Shown one piece after another: positions 53,270 to 64,000 of a stretch of 64,000 nt of DNA; position 1 is the first letter of the stretch, and every line of letters starts with the position of its first letter. Below the pieces are notes generated by a model. That model was given only the letters and a program-made list of their open reading frames with translations, was not told the origin of the DNA and searched no databases. The translations under genes and the position numbers were made by a program. This DNA comes from Mytilus trossulus (lineage: Eukaryota > Mollusca > Bivalvia > Mytilida > Mytilidae): positions 80,234,283 to 80,298,282 of the forward strand of contig NC_086377.1 of assembly GCF_036588685.1 (NCBI RefSeq), given 5' to 3'.

Positions 53270-54790
53270 TTAAGGGGGCTTGCGGGTATAAATCTTTTTT
53301 TTTTCTAACATAGGAATTGCTATTTTTTTCTATAAATAAACTTTTTCCTATCCCTAATAGAAAGATAAAATAAAAATATGGGGTCACCATTTATATAAGC
53401 TCACACACAATCAGCCTTCAAAAGAAACATGCATTTCTGTTTATGTAATTTTTTCTGTTGAACTAATAGGAGAAAAAAAATTGATATTTTAATACAAAAA
53501 GAACTAAATTACAGAAATTGGATGAATAAAAAAGATATTTCAATTTTAATGCAAAAAAATGGCATTTTTTTCACCACAGGGAGATAATTTGAGGCTTTTT
53601 CAATAAAGTAAACATTTTAAAAGTCATCTGGGGCCAAAACAAATTGATTTATTTAGGTTTAGTTTTGTTCTTTATCATAAAGTTACAACTGTTAGGCCAC
53701 AATTTTTTAATTTGTTGGTTTACAGATTTTCTCCATAAAAAAGTCGGGTCGGTCGGTCGGAAAAAAAAAGAAAAAAAATATAATTCAAAACAGAAAACTA
53801 AATAAAAATATATTTCACCTTTCTAATAATATGTTTGTCATACTATTTTTTCATCGTTCTTAAATTTTAGTTTGATGAAATATTATTGCTCAGCTATAAA
53901 CATCACATTGTCTAATAATTTCCCGTAAAAAAAGGGGGGGGGGGGGTTACACGTACTGACAAAGACGAAATTAAATCGTCATTTCACAAACAAGAAAAAC
54001 AGATTCACGTCAGTTATTTGACTTAGCTTTTAATCAAAACTTGGTGAAAAATAATAAGCACGAAAACTGATAAAGAAAAAAAAAGTAAAAACGTCTTACG
54101 AAAATAAGTTTCAACACACGTGTCAAAAACGTAATAGACTCGTCCACTGGAAAAACGAGAATATCAGGTTAAATAATCTGTTGTCATGCATTCCCGTTTT
54201 TTATCCAAATGGACGACATTTTTTTATTATCTATAAAACAAGAAAATATCAAATGATTTGTTAAAATTCAGTATTTTAACTTGATGTCTTGAACTTCCAC
54301 CTGTCCACATTTGGACAAGTCTATTTATATGAGAACATGCATCTTATGGACTAATGACAAATAAGGGAAACGAACTTATTGTGTAATTGGTTTTAAACAC
54401 AGGTTTCGTTCCGCAAAATTATTTGTGCAAACGACATTTCAAGGTCATTCATAATTGATTTGTCTATTTTTAGACACGTAAACTGAAAGTTTCATTTTTC
54501 ACAACAGAAAGTGTCATCACTTCTGTTAGTGATTTATGCATTTCATTTCATAAAAAAGGATATTTTAATTATTTTTCAGGGATAATGCATTTGTTAGGGT
54601 CGGCGAGAATAAAAAAAAAAGCCTGAAAATTTGATTTATTTTTATTTTGGAAATCAACAAAATCGGGTCGGCGGATCCGTAAACCAACAAATTAAAAAAT
54701 CCTGGCCTTAGTGTAATAAATAAAATTTGTAATGAAAAAAAAATGTTAAAATATTTACTGAATTTTTTGTACCTGCAAGTCCCCTCAACA
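53270..54790. mobile_element. outer inverted-repeat element, carrying another inside
   Basis: The left end 'gttaagggggcttgcgggta' and reversed right end 'gttgaggggacttgcaggta' are 20-bp inverted repeats with three mismatches. The Harbinger-like element 53695-54707 lies within. Confidence 0.6.
53695..54707. mobile_element. PIF/Harbinger-like element nested inside 53270-54790
   Basis: 1,013 bp, with termini 'ggccacaattttttaatttg' and 'ggccaggattttttaatttg' (reversed), then 'ttggtttac' on both sides and 'cgggtcgg'. Flanked by TTA (53692-53694 and 54708-54710). No transposase ORF. The GGCCA ends recall 20573-20928. Confidence 0.7.
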
Positions 54791-55302
54791 ATGAAGATGC
54801 TGTTAAATGAGGGGGACAAAGAATATCTTTATTATATATATTATAGATGAAGAACATAAATCATACTGTAAAATGATTAAGTTCCAAAGCCTGGAAAAAG
54901 TGAGATAAAAAATCATATAACAAATCATTAAAACATGAACACACCAAATGTTCAATCTTTTTGAATCGGAGGTGAAAACTAAAGGAGAAGATGCTTACAT
55001 AAAACATGTAATGCAAAGCCTGATATAAATTTAACTCAAACATTTTGACTAGAAATTATGACTGATGTATCAAATACAGGGGCTTCCAGCAAAAATATGT
55101 GTAATTTAACCATAAGAAAGATAAACTCAAACCTGATTTCTAACGAAAATATGTTCAGCTTGTGACCAAAAATAATTATGCAAAACACCCTCAACGTACA
55201 TACTGTTTGACTTCAAATGAAAAGCCTCATTGCTTAAAACACTGCATATATAACAAACACACTTCACATACTGCATATAACAATATCACAATAATAGTCG
55301 TA

Positions 55303-55518
55303 TACTGTAAGTTCAGAAATTATTACAAGTTTGTTTTTTTGCCATTAATATCACTCTGTGTGTACCACAATTGGAAGAACTCAGATTCTGATATTGGTTA
55401 CATATATCTGTATTATGTATGCAGATTAGCAGAAATCCAAATAACTTATCTAGCATTTTTCTCTAATCTTCATAAATAGCAATAATAAATGGAAGCAATA
55501 ATTTCTGAATTTACAGTA
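55303..55518. mobile_element. MITE with TACTGTAARTTCAGAAATTA termini
   Basis: Same termini as 4616-4989 and flanked by TA. 216 bp; the 105-codon open frame across it is incidental. It lies about 200 bp downstream of the RNF180 stop codon. Confidence 0.75.
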
Positions 55519-55714
55519 TACTGTGACTTCTTCTATTTTTGTGGAATAACCGGTAGGAAAACATCAATTTTCTGGTTTTGCCAAAATCTACATAATATAA
55601 TCTTTATGGCAAATTTGTTATTCTTTGAACATTTAATTTCTTGGTTGACCTGCAACCACAAATTCCATGAAAAATTGATATACAATGCATGATTTCTGAA
55701 TAAAAGATGCCATT

Positions 55715-58700
55715 TCATAACCATGTCCAGATATCTTGCACCAAACCTATGGCAGAGTTAACAACAGCTTTTCCCAATGACATCACTGGTACTATCATTA
55801 TAAGGAGGACAAAACCAGCTAGATATATTTTGGCTCTGTGAGGTTGTAGATTGTTTCTTTGTCCTAGAATCCTGTTTCTGATGTCCTCTTGACTCTGGGC
55901 TAATGCTGTTCTCCTGTGAGGTAGTGGACTAAACCTGTCGTTTAGATACTTCCTCTGTTCCCGTAGTCTGGCTCGGTACTCTTCAGGGTAAAAATTCTTC
56001 AAAGTTTTAACCAGTTCTGTAATAAAACAACATGGTATATCAATCAATGGAGAAAACATTGTAATAGAATTGACAATGAAAATGGAGAATGTGTCAAAAG
56101 AGATAACAACTCAACCAAAATGCAGATAACAGCCCAAGGTCACCAACAGGTCTTCAATACACAAATAGAAAATCTAGCTCCCAGAAGCAGGCTCCAGCTA
56201 TCCTTTCTAAAGGGTTAAACATATCCACTAAAACAAGCCAAAGTTATAGCCTTTCAGGCTTATTTTCAAACTGGAATGACAGACTTTTAAAAAAAAGCAA
56301 GACACAATTTGGTGATTTTTTTTTTTTATAAAATTATGAATAATCTTCATATTACTTTTATTCATGCACACCAAACTTCTGATTAAAAAAATACATATTT
56401 CTTGATATGCAATGTAAAATTCATTCATGATTTTAATTTTTTGTGAAACATTTCTCCCTTTGGGAATTCCCATATCTAATACGTTGATTCATAACAGTAC
56501 AGGGAGATAACTCTAGAAAAATCAGTGAATGTTTTATTCATGTTCCATTGTTTAGGAAATATTAAGCTTCTCATTGATCATAAATGATGTTCAAACTGCT
56601 ATATATGCAATGAAATTCTTCCAATAAAGTTTGTGGTTCAAGTTTGTTGGAAATTTTATTATTTTTGTCAGGGTCAATGTAAATATTTTTAAAATTTAAA
56701 GAGCCAAATCAATTTTAGTCTCGAAAGGTACCAGGGTACCAACTTAAATCAGTAAAAAATGTTGTGTTTCCATATCAATTATCATTTTCAGAGTGATTTC
56801 TCTTTGTGTGTCTCGTATAATGTAAACTACTTATTTATCCCAGATACTTTTGAGGGATCCAGCACACTTTCAATCAATTAATTTTTGAGATATTATAATT
56901 TTGATGATTTATTTCAAGATGAAAGTTTGATTAATCTGCTTTACATCCAAGTTATATCACATAATATATAAACAGTTTGTAAAAATAAATTGCAATAAAC
57001 TGTTTCTGAATCTAAAGGATTGTGGGTAATTTTATTGTTATGAAAATAATGTCAAGTCATTGGTTGAATTCACATTGTTTATGAAGTTGTTAGCCAATCA
57101 CAATGTTTTATTGTACACTTTTGAAAATATTTCCCAGAATTCATTAAATTCCGAACCAAGGAATTTAAATATTATCCCAATATTGTAATAACAAACCTAT
57201 TTTCTTGATACACTGTACAATCAGCTGTCTACACATTGGACATGGAGTATTGTAAACATTCTTGTGACCAACACGTCTCAGACATGCTTCACACATCACA
57301 TGGTCACATGGAGAGCAAGCATGGGGTTCACAAAACAAGTCAAAGCAGACGGGACATAAATGTTCATCTGGGAAATCAACAAACCAGGTTTCATACTACA
57401 ACATGAAATATAAAGACATTGTTAGTCCTGTAAGGAGCAGACTGACAATTCCAGCAATGTGACTTATTTGTAGATAAATTCTTGGAGGGTTGAGATCTCA
57501 CAAACATGTTTAACCACACAGCTTTTTTGCTCCTGTCCCAAGTCAGGAGCCTCTGACCTTTGTTAGTCTTGTATTATTTTATTTTAGTTTCTTGTGTACA
57601 ATTTGGAAATTATGTTTAAACATATTTATTTAAAGTGGATTGGGAAACAAGTTTTGCAACTTATATTATTCCTTTCCACTTTGCGGGTGCGAGTGCTGCC
57701 TTGTAACGGCATTAGCCTGCTCTTTTTCGAAATCTACCTGGGTGTCTTTAACGTGCAAGAGATATGGCTCTCTCTTAACACGGGTCAGCCATTTATCGTC
57801 CCTGTCCGACGGACTATCATCGTTTCCTCAAGACCATACTCGCAAATGGTGTCAAGGGAGAACCGAAAATTAAGTCCCTGAAATTTTCATCCCAGACGGT
57901 AACAATTATCATCATCTAAGGGCAATAACTCATATACGGAGTAAACTGCTAACTTTGTGATTGCCCATTTATTCATGCATTTGTAAATATGTTTGTTCAT
58001 GCATAATTTGTTATATTGTTGTACTACAATGTATCATGCCTCATGTGAGGCCTTTAGTGAAATAAAATGTTTCAATGTATCAATGTTTCAATGATTGTGA
58101 TCATCAAATAGCAAAAGTATGATTAAAGACTATAGATTTTTATTGATCTTTTGTGAGGTTGGTTTGTTGTCTTATTGACTTTTAATACCTAGAAACAGGA
58201 TTTTAGTGCAATTTTCATGATTTTGGGCATAAACTGTAAATAATATTGGCCTATTAGATAAAAATGTAATATTAAAACTACATACCACATTTTCAGTCTT
58301 TGGCAGTTCTTTTTTCTCTTTTCTTTTTCCTAAAATGAATCAAACATACTTACATAAATTAGACTGTTCCTTTATTCGTTTAAATTGTTTGACATTGTCT
58401 TATCTGGGCCTTTTATAGCTGACTATGCGGTATGGGCTTTGCTCATTGTTGAAGGTCGTACGATGACCTATAGTTGTTGATGTCTGTGTTATTTTGGTCT
58501 CTTGTGAACAGTTGTCTCATTGGCAATCATACAACAAAACTATTTTCACTTTCGGACGGTGGTCACAAGCCGGTCAGGAAGGTGACCTGCCATCCTTGTG
58601 GTGGCAGGTGTTATAGCCAGTCTAGTGTCGCCATTAAAGCATTCACCCGAAACCAAACTTAGTTATACTATACCTCTTCTGGTCATGGGTGTCTAAAAAA

Positions 58701-60304
58701 ATGAAATTAAACATTGAGACAAGGTAATCAAGTAAACAGGGAAACATTCATATCTACTTGTGTCACATTTGAAAAATCATAATTAGAGCTAATACTGCTA
58801 TGGTTATTATTGAGAAATTAAATTAATATTGTGTACCCTTGTTTTCCCTTCTTGATCTCCTGTTTGGTCTCCTCCTACTTCTCCTCTCAGAGAATGTCAG
58901 AAAATCAACAGGTATATCCACATCCACATCTATGTCTCCATCATCTTCATCTGCCACAGGACTTTCATCAAATAAATTTGGCACAGGATTTTCATCAAAT
59001 GAAATTGGCACAAGACTTTCATCTTCTCTATTTGGTGCACGACTTTCCTCAAATAAAGACTGATCTCCCACTATCAAATCTACTGAACTCTGAAGCCTGC
59101 TATTACTTGGCGCCTGGCTTTCTAACTCTTCAGGAAGAATTTCTGCATTAGTTGCTATAAAGTGTTGATGATCAAGCCTACTTGAATCTGAGTGGGTTAT
59201 GTTTTCCTGATAAGTATCAAATGGTTCCGATAGGATTACATTTGTTTGTTGTTCCACCAGAAGGCCATTAGTTTCTTCTACAGATGTACTATTGATAATT
59301 TGACTAGATCCAGTAAGAACAGTTGAACTGAAATCTTGTAGTAAATGGTGTGTATTACTGGTGATAGTATAATCTTCACCAGAATCACTTTGTAAATGAG
59401 TGACATTAGTACTGTTGTGTTCATTGCCACTAGGAAGAGAATGCATTTGAAAAGTATCACAGTTGGTTTTGAAAGACATGGCCATAGTTGTCTGCCCGAA
59501 ATCCTGAACTCTCTCAAGTTTTTCATTGCTTTTGTCTTGTTCAAGATTACTGTCATTCCATTCATCCATTTCATCATTATGTGTCATTAAAACATTTTCC
59601 TCAGCAACTCTTAAACAGGAAAATGTCACTGCTTTATCTACACAATGGTCTTTTGACGGAGCCTGAAAGCCATTGAGATCATTCTGGGACATTTCTTTGT
59701 ACGGATCAAAGATTGTTCTTTTTGACTCAGATGTGGGTTCATCTAAACATTCTGCATCCCTAATCTTGATAAAATCTTCTGGGCAAAAATCAGAGATTGT
59801 ATCATCAATATCTGATCCATAATCATCAACCCGATCAATCATGACTTCATCATTAATCACAGATTGATCATTATTATTGATCATATAGCAATCATGATTG
59901 GGTGAATCTGTTTTGTGTTGTGCCACCATTTTAGGACTGACTGGAAGTTCATTAGAGTTAACAACATGAGCACCCAGCAAAGAAGTTACATGCTGATGAT
60001 CCATACCAATCAATGTTCTACTAAATGTATTGGTTCCATCAGGATAAATCCTAGGTGTGAATACCTGATGCAGGCTTTCACTTGAAGGTGTTAATACCTG
60101 ATGCAGGCTTCCAATAGTGGCATTATCTGGAGAAATACATGACGTGACTGCTAAAATCTTTTTATCCACTCTGTCTCTAAGTATATGAACAGGTGGCAGT
60201 TGATTATTGTCACATTGTTGACATGTAAGTATCTTGATAAAGTTGAATGATCCCAGTTTACCATTACACTTTGGACAACACAACTTCCCTTTCTGCCACG
60301 ATTC
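55715..60304 (-). CDS. RNF180: RNF180-like membrane-anchored RING E3 ubiquitin ligase, 5' end missing
   Basis: RNF180 (Rines) is a tail-anchored E3 ligase. The coding exons I join are 60304-58837, 58329-58286, 57395-57197 and 56016-55715, giving 670 residues with consistent phase. The first exon seen opens with KGKLCCPKCNGKLGSFNF, matching the N-terminal zinc region of vertebrate RNF180 (GKLNCPFCGARLGGFNF). A long acidic, Ser/Thr/Asn-rich linker follows, with short repeats (NPVPNLFDESPVADED) and then a basic run RRSRRRPNRRSRR. The RING is C3HC4: CPVC, CDHVMCEAC, CPMC. After it come a helical YPEEYRARLREQRKYL segment and a C-terminal hydrophobic anchor (IYLAGFVLLIMIVPVMSL). The start exon was not found in the window and probably lies beyond the right edge. 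Confidence 0.88.
56080..56165 (-). repeat. dispersed family fragment
   Basis: Reversed relative of 21290-21415 ('gagaatgtgtcaaaagagat', 'ggtcaccaacaggtcttcaa'). RNF180 last intron. Confidence 0.55.
56500..56745. repeat. degenerate relative of the 32206 MITE
   Basis: It shares 'cttctcattgatcat', 'caaactgctatata' and 'ggtaccaacttaa' with 32206-32437, but the left terminus is decayed. Confidence 0.4.
57000..57165. repeat. relative of the 31120 inverted-repeat element
   Basis: 'ttgtgggtaattttattgtt' and 'gaaaatatttcccagaattc' are inverted in the same way as at 31120-31310. It ends about 35 bp from the RING exon donor (57197). Confidence 0.4.
57480..57605 (+). repeat. 'ggagggttgagatctcacaa' dispersed family copy
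   Basis: Close match to 21095-21230, including 'cctgtcccaagtcaggagcc' and 'agtcttgtattattttattt'. It directly abuts the SINE fragment. Confidence 0.65.
57605..57890 (-). mobile_element. 5'-truncated SINE, same family as 13345-13690
   Basis: The body matches over about 280 bp ('gagtgctgccttgtaacggc', 'tttttcgaaatctacc') but stops before the tRNA-like head, the usual result of incomplete reverse transcription. Confidence 0.65.
57950..58095 (+). mobile_element. probable LINE 3' tail
   Basis: 'gaaataaaatgtttcaatgt' is followed by repeated tttcaatg words, resembling the short-repeat tails of CR1-like LINEs. No coding part remains. Confidence 0.4.
58419..58535 (+). repeat. dispersed 'caatcataccacatctt' family copy
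   Basis: 'ctatgcggtatgggctttgc' and 'gtctcattggcaatcataca'; same family as 7241-7352 and 28497-28604. RNF180 intron. Confidence 0.65.
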
Positions 60305-60344
60305 CTACAAATAAACGAAATGTCAAAATATGATTTGTGTTTAT

Positions 60345-60575
60345 CTTTCAAAGTATTGAGATCACACCCAGTTTTAGTGGTAAGTATTGAGATCACACCC
60401 AGTTTTTAGTGGTAAGTATTGAGATCACACCCAGTTTTTAGTGGTAAGTATTGAGATCACACCCAGTTTTTAGTGGTAAGTATTGAGATCACACCCAGTT
60501 TTTAGTGGTAAGTATTGAGATCACACCCAGTTTTTAGTGGTAAGTATTGAGATCACACCCAGTTTTTAGTGGTGT
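60345..60575. repeat. 32-bp minisatellite, seven copies
   Basis: The unit 'agtggtaagtattgagatca' plus 'cacccagttttt' is almost perfectly repeated, starting about 40 bp upstream of the acceptor of RNF180 exon 60304. Unlike the TDRKH and RFK arrays it does not include exon sequence. Confidence 0.92.
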
Positions 60576-60794
60576 TCGTTTTGCTGAGTCTTTAGTTTTC
60601 TATGTTGTGTTTTGTATACTGTTGCTTTTCATTTCATTTGGTCTTTTTTCTTTTTTGCCATAGTAATGATAGTGTTGTCAGTTTATAGGTTTAAGTTTCC
60701 CTTTGGTACCTTTCACCTTTCATCTGTTTTGAGAATTTTAAGTGTATCTGTATCTGGATTTATTCCCTATAAAGCACACATATATTCAAAAGTA

Positions 60795-60911
60795 AAAGTA
60801 AACCATTATAGGACAAGGTATGGCCTTCAACACAGAGCCTTGGCTCACATCCAACAGCAAGCTATAAAGGGCCTAAAGAATTACTAGAGTAAAACCATTC
60901 AAACAGGAATG
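60795..60911 (-). repeat. family A fragment
   Basis: Reversed match to 10160-10270 ('gggccctttatagcttgttg', 'gtttgaatggttttac'). Confidence 0.6.
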
Positions 60912-60999
60912 CATACACTCACAAAAACAAGGGTGGTTCGGGTTCAAAACCCAGGATAGATTGGGAGTTCTAACTATATATCCCTATTCAAATGCATTT

Positions 61000-63900
61000 A
61001 TTGTTCAAATACAAGGGAAGGTTACATCCCATGGACCCCCCTCAAACCACCACTGAAAAGCCAGAATAGTGTACCTGACAATACATTGAAATGATAGGAC
61101 AAAGGGAGACAACTCTAATTAATTGAAAAATATTTAGGTCTTTCCAATTTTCTGTGGAGAGACCTATTGTTTTTCTTCTGATTATTATTTTTTTTTCTCG
61201 TTCCATTACATTTCCTGATGTTCCCTTTTTTGTTTCACAAAATGTCACTTAGATTTGTTGCATATGATAAAGAACAGTTATTACAATTTTCAAACTGACC
61301 ATGTTAAACCAAACACTTTTTATTGTAAGAGTTATCTCCCCAAACACTGTTTTTTTTTAGTACAAATCGCCTTCACAAATGTAAAAGATTACAACAAAAT
61401 TGTTTCACCAATTTGCTATTCTCATTTGAATATCTTCAGGATCATGAAAATAATTTCTACCAAAGCAATCCCAAGACTACATATGGGAGTTATTTTCCCT
61501 TTTTGAAGGGAAAATTTGCAATTGAGTATCAAAGTTTCAAATTAATTTCAGAATTATTTTTTTCTTTCTTGGTATTCAATAACAGAAAAAAGAATAAATT
61601 ACTTGTCCGCTAAATAGGGGTATTCTTGTCAGATGAAAGACTTTTAGTTATATTTAAAAAATAAGGAAATATGACATTAAATTGGTTCAGTCTTTTTTTT
61701 TAAACATCTTTAAAAAGATGTGTGTCTAGGGTGAACGCCACAAGAACCCTGTAATACTAGTACGAGAGTATATCATGTAAACATTCCTTCTCAATAATAT
61801 GGTGGTACAATGTATTGGAAATCTTTTCATACAGATTGACAACTCATTGTCCAATATGCATGTAATATTTGCCACATGACGCCCATAGTTCTTTCTACCA
61901 TCATCATCTTATTCTTTGATATTGCTGTCAACATCGATGGTTCACACCCAAACAAAATGGAAGTAATGGACCTTCAGAGCTTCTCTGTTATACACTTGTG
62001 AAATATATAGACGAAATTTCTGTATTGAAATGAATATACATCTCACAAACATGATTTTCAAATAACGATTTTGAGTAATCACCTTACAAACCAATATAAA
62101 CGTATGGCAAGATATAACCATGAAGAAATTTAGTTTTTGTCAGACACAAGAACTCATCACTATCATAAACATATACGTATATATGCATACAATTTAAAAT
62201 ATCAAGAACAAGCGGTCGATGTCGATAGTCCGAACGAAACACTACTAGTCTGCTTTCTCTGGAGCTCATCTTCAATGGCTCTTATACATCAGGAAACTTA
62301 CATGTATACTAATAATGATTGTTTCAAGAACAACGATGTATGGACGAACTATTCCAAATTCGTCAATATCAGTTATGCATGACTAAAATATAACTTTTAT
62401 TACAACTACTGTATGACTTATTTGGATTAATGATGGCTATCATGTTCAACATTGCACAAATATTATCATAGAATTAAAATAAAATCCTCAAAAATCCTTT
62501 AAAAAAAAGAATGCCTTAGCTTAGATAATTGGTATTTTTTCACAAAAAGTTTGTGTAAATGATTGTCAAATGAATTTAATTATGTAAGAATAAAATGTTA
62601 AAAAGAAACTAAAACTAGAGGCTCTAAAGAGCCTGTGTCGCTCACCTTGGTCTATGTGAATATTAAACAAAGGACGCAGATGGATTCATGACAAAATTAT
62701 GTTTTTGTGATGGTGAAGTGTTTGTACATCTTATTTTACTGAAGATTCTTGCTGCTAACAATTATTTCTATCTATATTAAACTTGGCCCAGTAGTTTCAG
62801 TGGAAAATGTAAGTAAAAATTTACAAATTTCAGGAAAATTGTTAAAAATTGACTATAAAGGACAATAACTCCTAAAGGAAGTACACCACTAATTCATGGT
62901 CCCATTGCTTTCTATGTTAAATTCCTCCGTTTCAAAAAGGCACACCTCTTTTATTTTAAGTTCAAATAAAATGGCAATCATTGCATTTCAAAGCAACACT
63001 TTATGGTGTCTTGTACTGAAAAAATCAACATACCTTGCATGGCATATAAGAAAGAACTGGTTCCCGGAAGTTCAGATGTACCAAAACAGGTACTTCAGAT
63101 CTGACAAACAGACAACATGTACCCTCTTTTTAAAATTTGGTGCAGTTCTTTTAATATTCAAAACTAAAAGTTCAAAAGTGTTCTACAATGATCACCAGTC
63201 CTTCAGCTTTCATTTGATACCAAACATACCTAAATATTCTACATATTTTAAAAGTTACACTCATGCGTAGGAACTATTTTGTGTTAAATATGTACTACTT
63301 TCTGGTATGTGCTTTCTGGCCGGGCCTGAATTAGTGGTGTTACACCTATAACAGAACCAAAGTTGCTATATTGACTTGAGCATTACTTTTTTTCATTCTA
63401 TGATATATTTCAAGCAATTAAAAACATATAAAGCTTTAGTCCAAAGACTATTTTATTACTTCAAAGCTCAAATTGGACTGGTAGTAACAAATGGGTTATT
63501 CAAAGAAAACTGCATATGTATATTACCAGTGACCAATATACTTTTTTTATTCTCAATATCATTGTTTTATTTATCAATTTCTATTAGGAAAGCTATGCGC
63601 TTACTAATAGTCATATTTTTATCAGAAGTTCTTCATTAAATAAAAATATATTAGTCCAAACTTAGGACATAGATGAGAAATTATCCCCCCTTTTTTCTTG
63701 AAATTCAAAAAAGGCTTTTTTTTGTATGAACCATAAATTCTGTGGGAAAACATAGATAAATAAGAGCAATTAATATATCCCTCAGCTATATAACTTGCTA
63801 AACTGGTTCAAAATTGCATGCACAGTGAGATTTTAGAATTCTTATATGAGTATATACCATTTGCCTAGATTGTAAAAGGCTACCATAAGAAAAAAAATAA

Positions 63901-64000
63901 TCTTGAAAATCAGAAAATTATTTTGACCAAGAGCTTTTCTGTTCCTTATACAAGTCATAAAATACATGTTTTATGGATTTCAATCAGAAAAAATGCAAAT
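61000..64000. other. no exon recognised; dispersed repeats
   Basis: Three kilobases upstream of the first RNF180 exon found. It may be a long intron or the RNF180 5' region, but no cysteine-rich exon in phase was seen on the minus strand. A dispersed repeat with 'gcctgtgtcgctcaccttgg' and 'ggacaataactcctaaagga' covers about 62600-62885. The remaining open frames are short and motif-free. Confidence 0.4.

Noticed and set aside
55162..55479. 105-codon frame as a gene
   Set aside because: It overlaps the TACTGTAAATTCAG MITE and has biased, motif-free composition.
58672..58694. A 19-nt RNF180 mini-exon between 58837 and 58329
   Set aside because: It has AG and GT neighbours, but including it puts a stop in the next exon; skipping it keeps the frame open.
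60925..60950. Pol III B-box (ggttcaaaacc)
   Set aside because: It is a local palindrome without an A-box.

Overview
The window is nuclear DNA from an animal, most likely a marine bivalve and probably a mussel. It is AT-rich and packed with small transposons and minisatellites. Its genes are split by GT-AG introns and encode metazoan proteins. The genus-level guess rests on the style of the dispersed repeats (several families recur 3-5 times here) and is inference.

Five protein-coding genes can be reconstructed, left to right. (1) TDRKH, minus strand, nine coding exons from 14308 down to 825, 3' end beyond the left edge: a mitochondria-anchored KH-KH-Tudor protein of the piRNA pathway. (2) ANKRD40, plus, 19428-20246, uninterrupted by introns. 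(3) RFK (riboflavin kinase), minus, four exons 37565-32030. (4) RAB11, plus, six exons 37935-46702, head-to-head with RFK across a 369-bp shared promoter region. (5) RNF180-like RING E3 ligase, minus, exons 60304-55715, 5' end not found. TDRKH, RFK, RAB11 and RNF180 were assembled by checking codon phase across every splice junction; all junctions agree. The five genes look like unrelated housekeeping or germline functions rather than a pathway.

Between and inside the genes: a MULE-like element with a transposase remnant (1239-2169); a TTAA foldback (3322-4124); Harbinger-like, piggyBac-like and other short inverted-repeat elements; two LINE 3' ends; a CR1-like LINE (about 15.0-18.3 kb) with a 2A-like motif and a PHD finger, nested in a long inverted-repeat DNA element (about 14.6-18.94 kb); a broken Tc1 element (51918-52745); a two-level nested element (53270-54790); and a 5.85-kb array of about 136 copies of a 43-bp unit (21792-27643).

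The most unusual signal is a recurrent one. Four tandem arrays in TDRKH and one in RFK each straddle an exon-intron boundary, so the repeated unit carries a copied splice site plus the edge of the coding exon. A sixth exon edge is duplicated once. This multiplies acceptor or donor sites in two conserved genes and looks too frequent to be coincidence, although I cannot test that statistically here.
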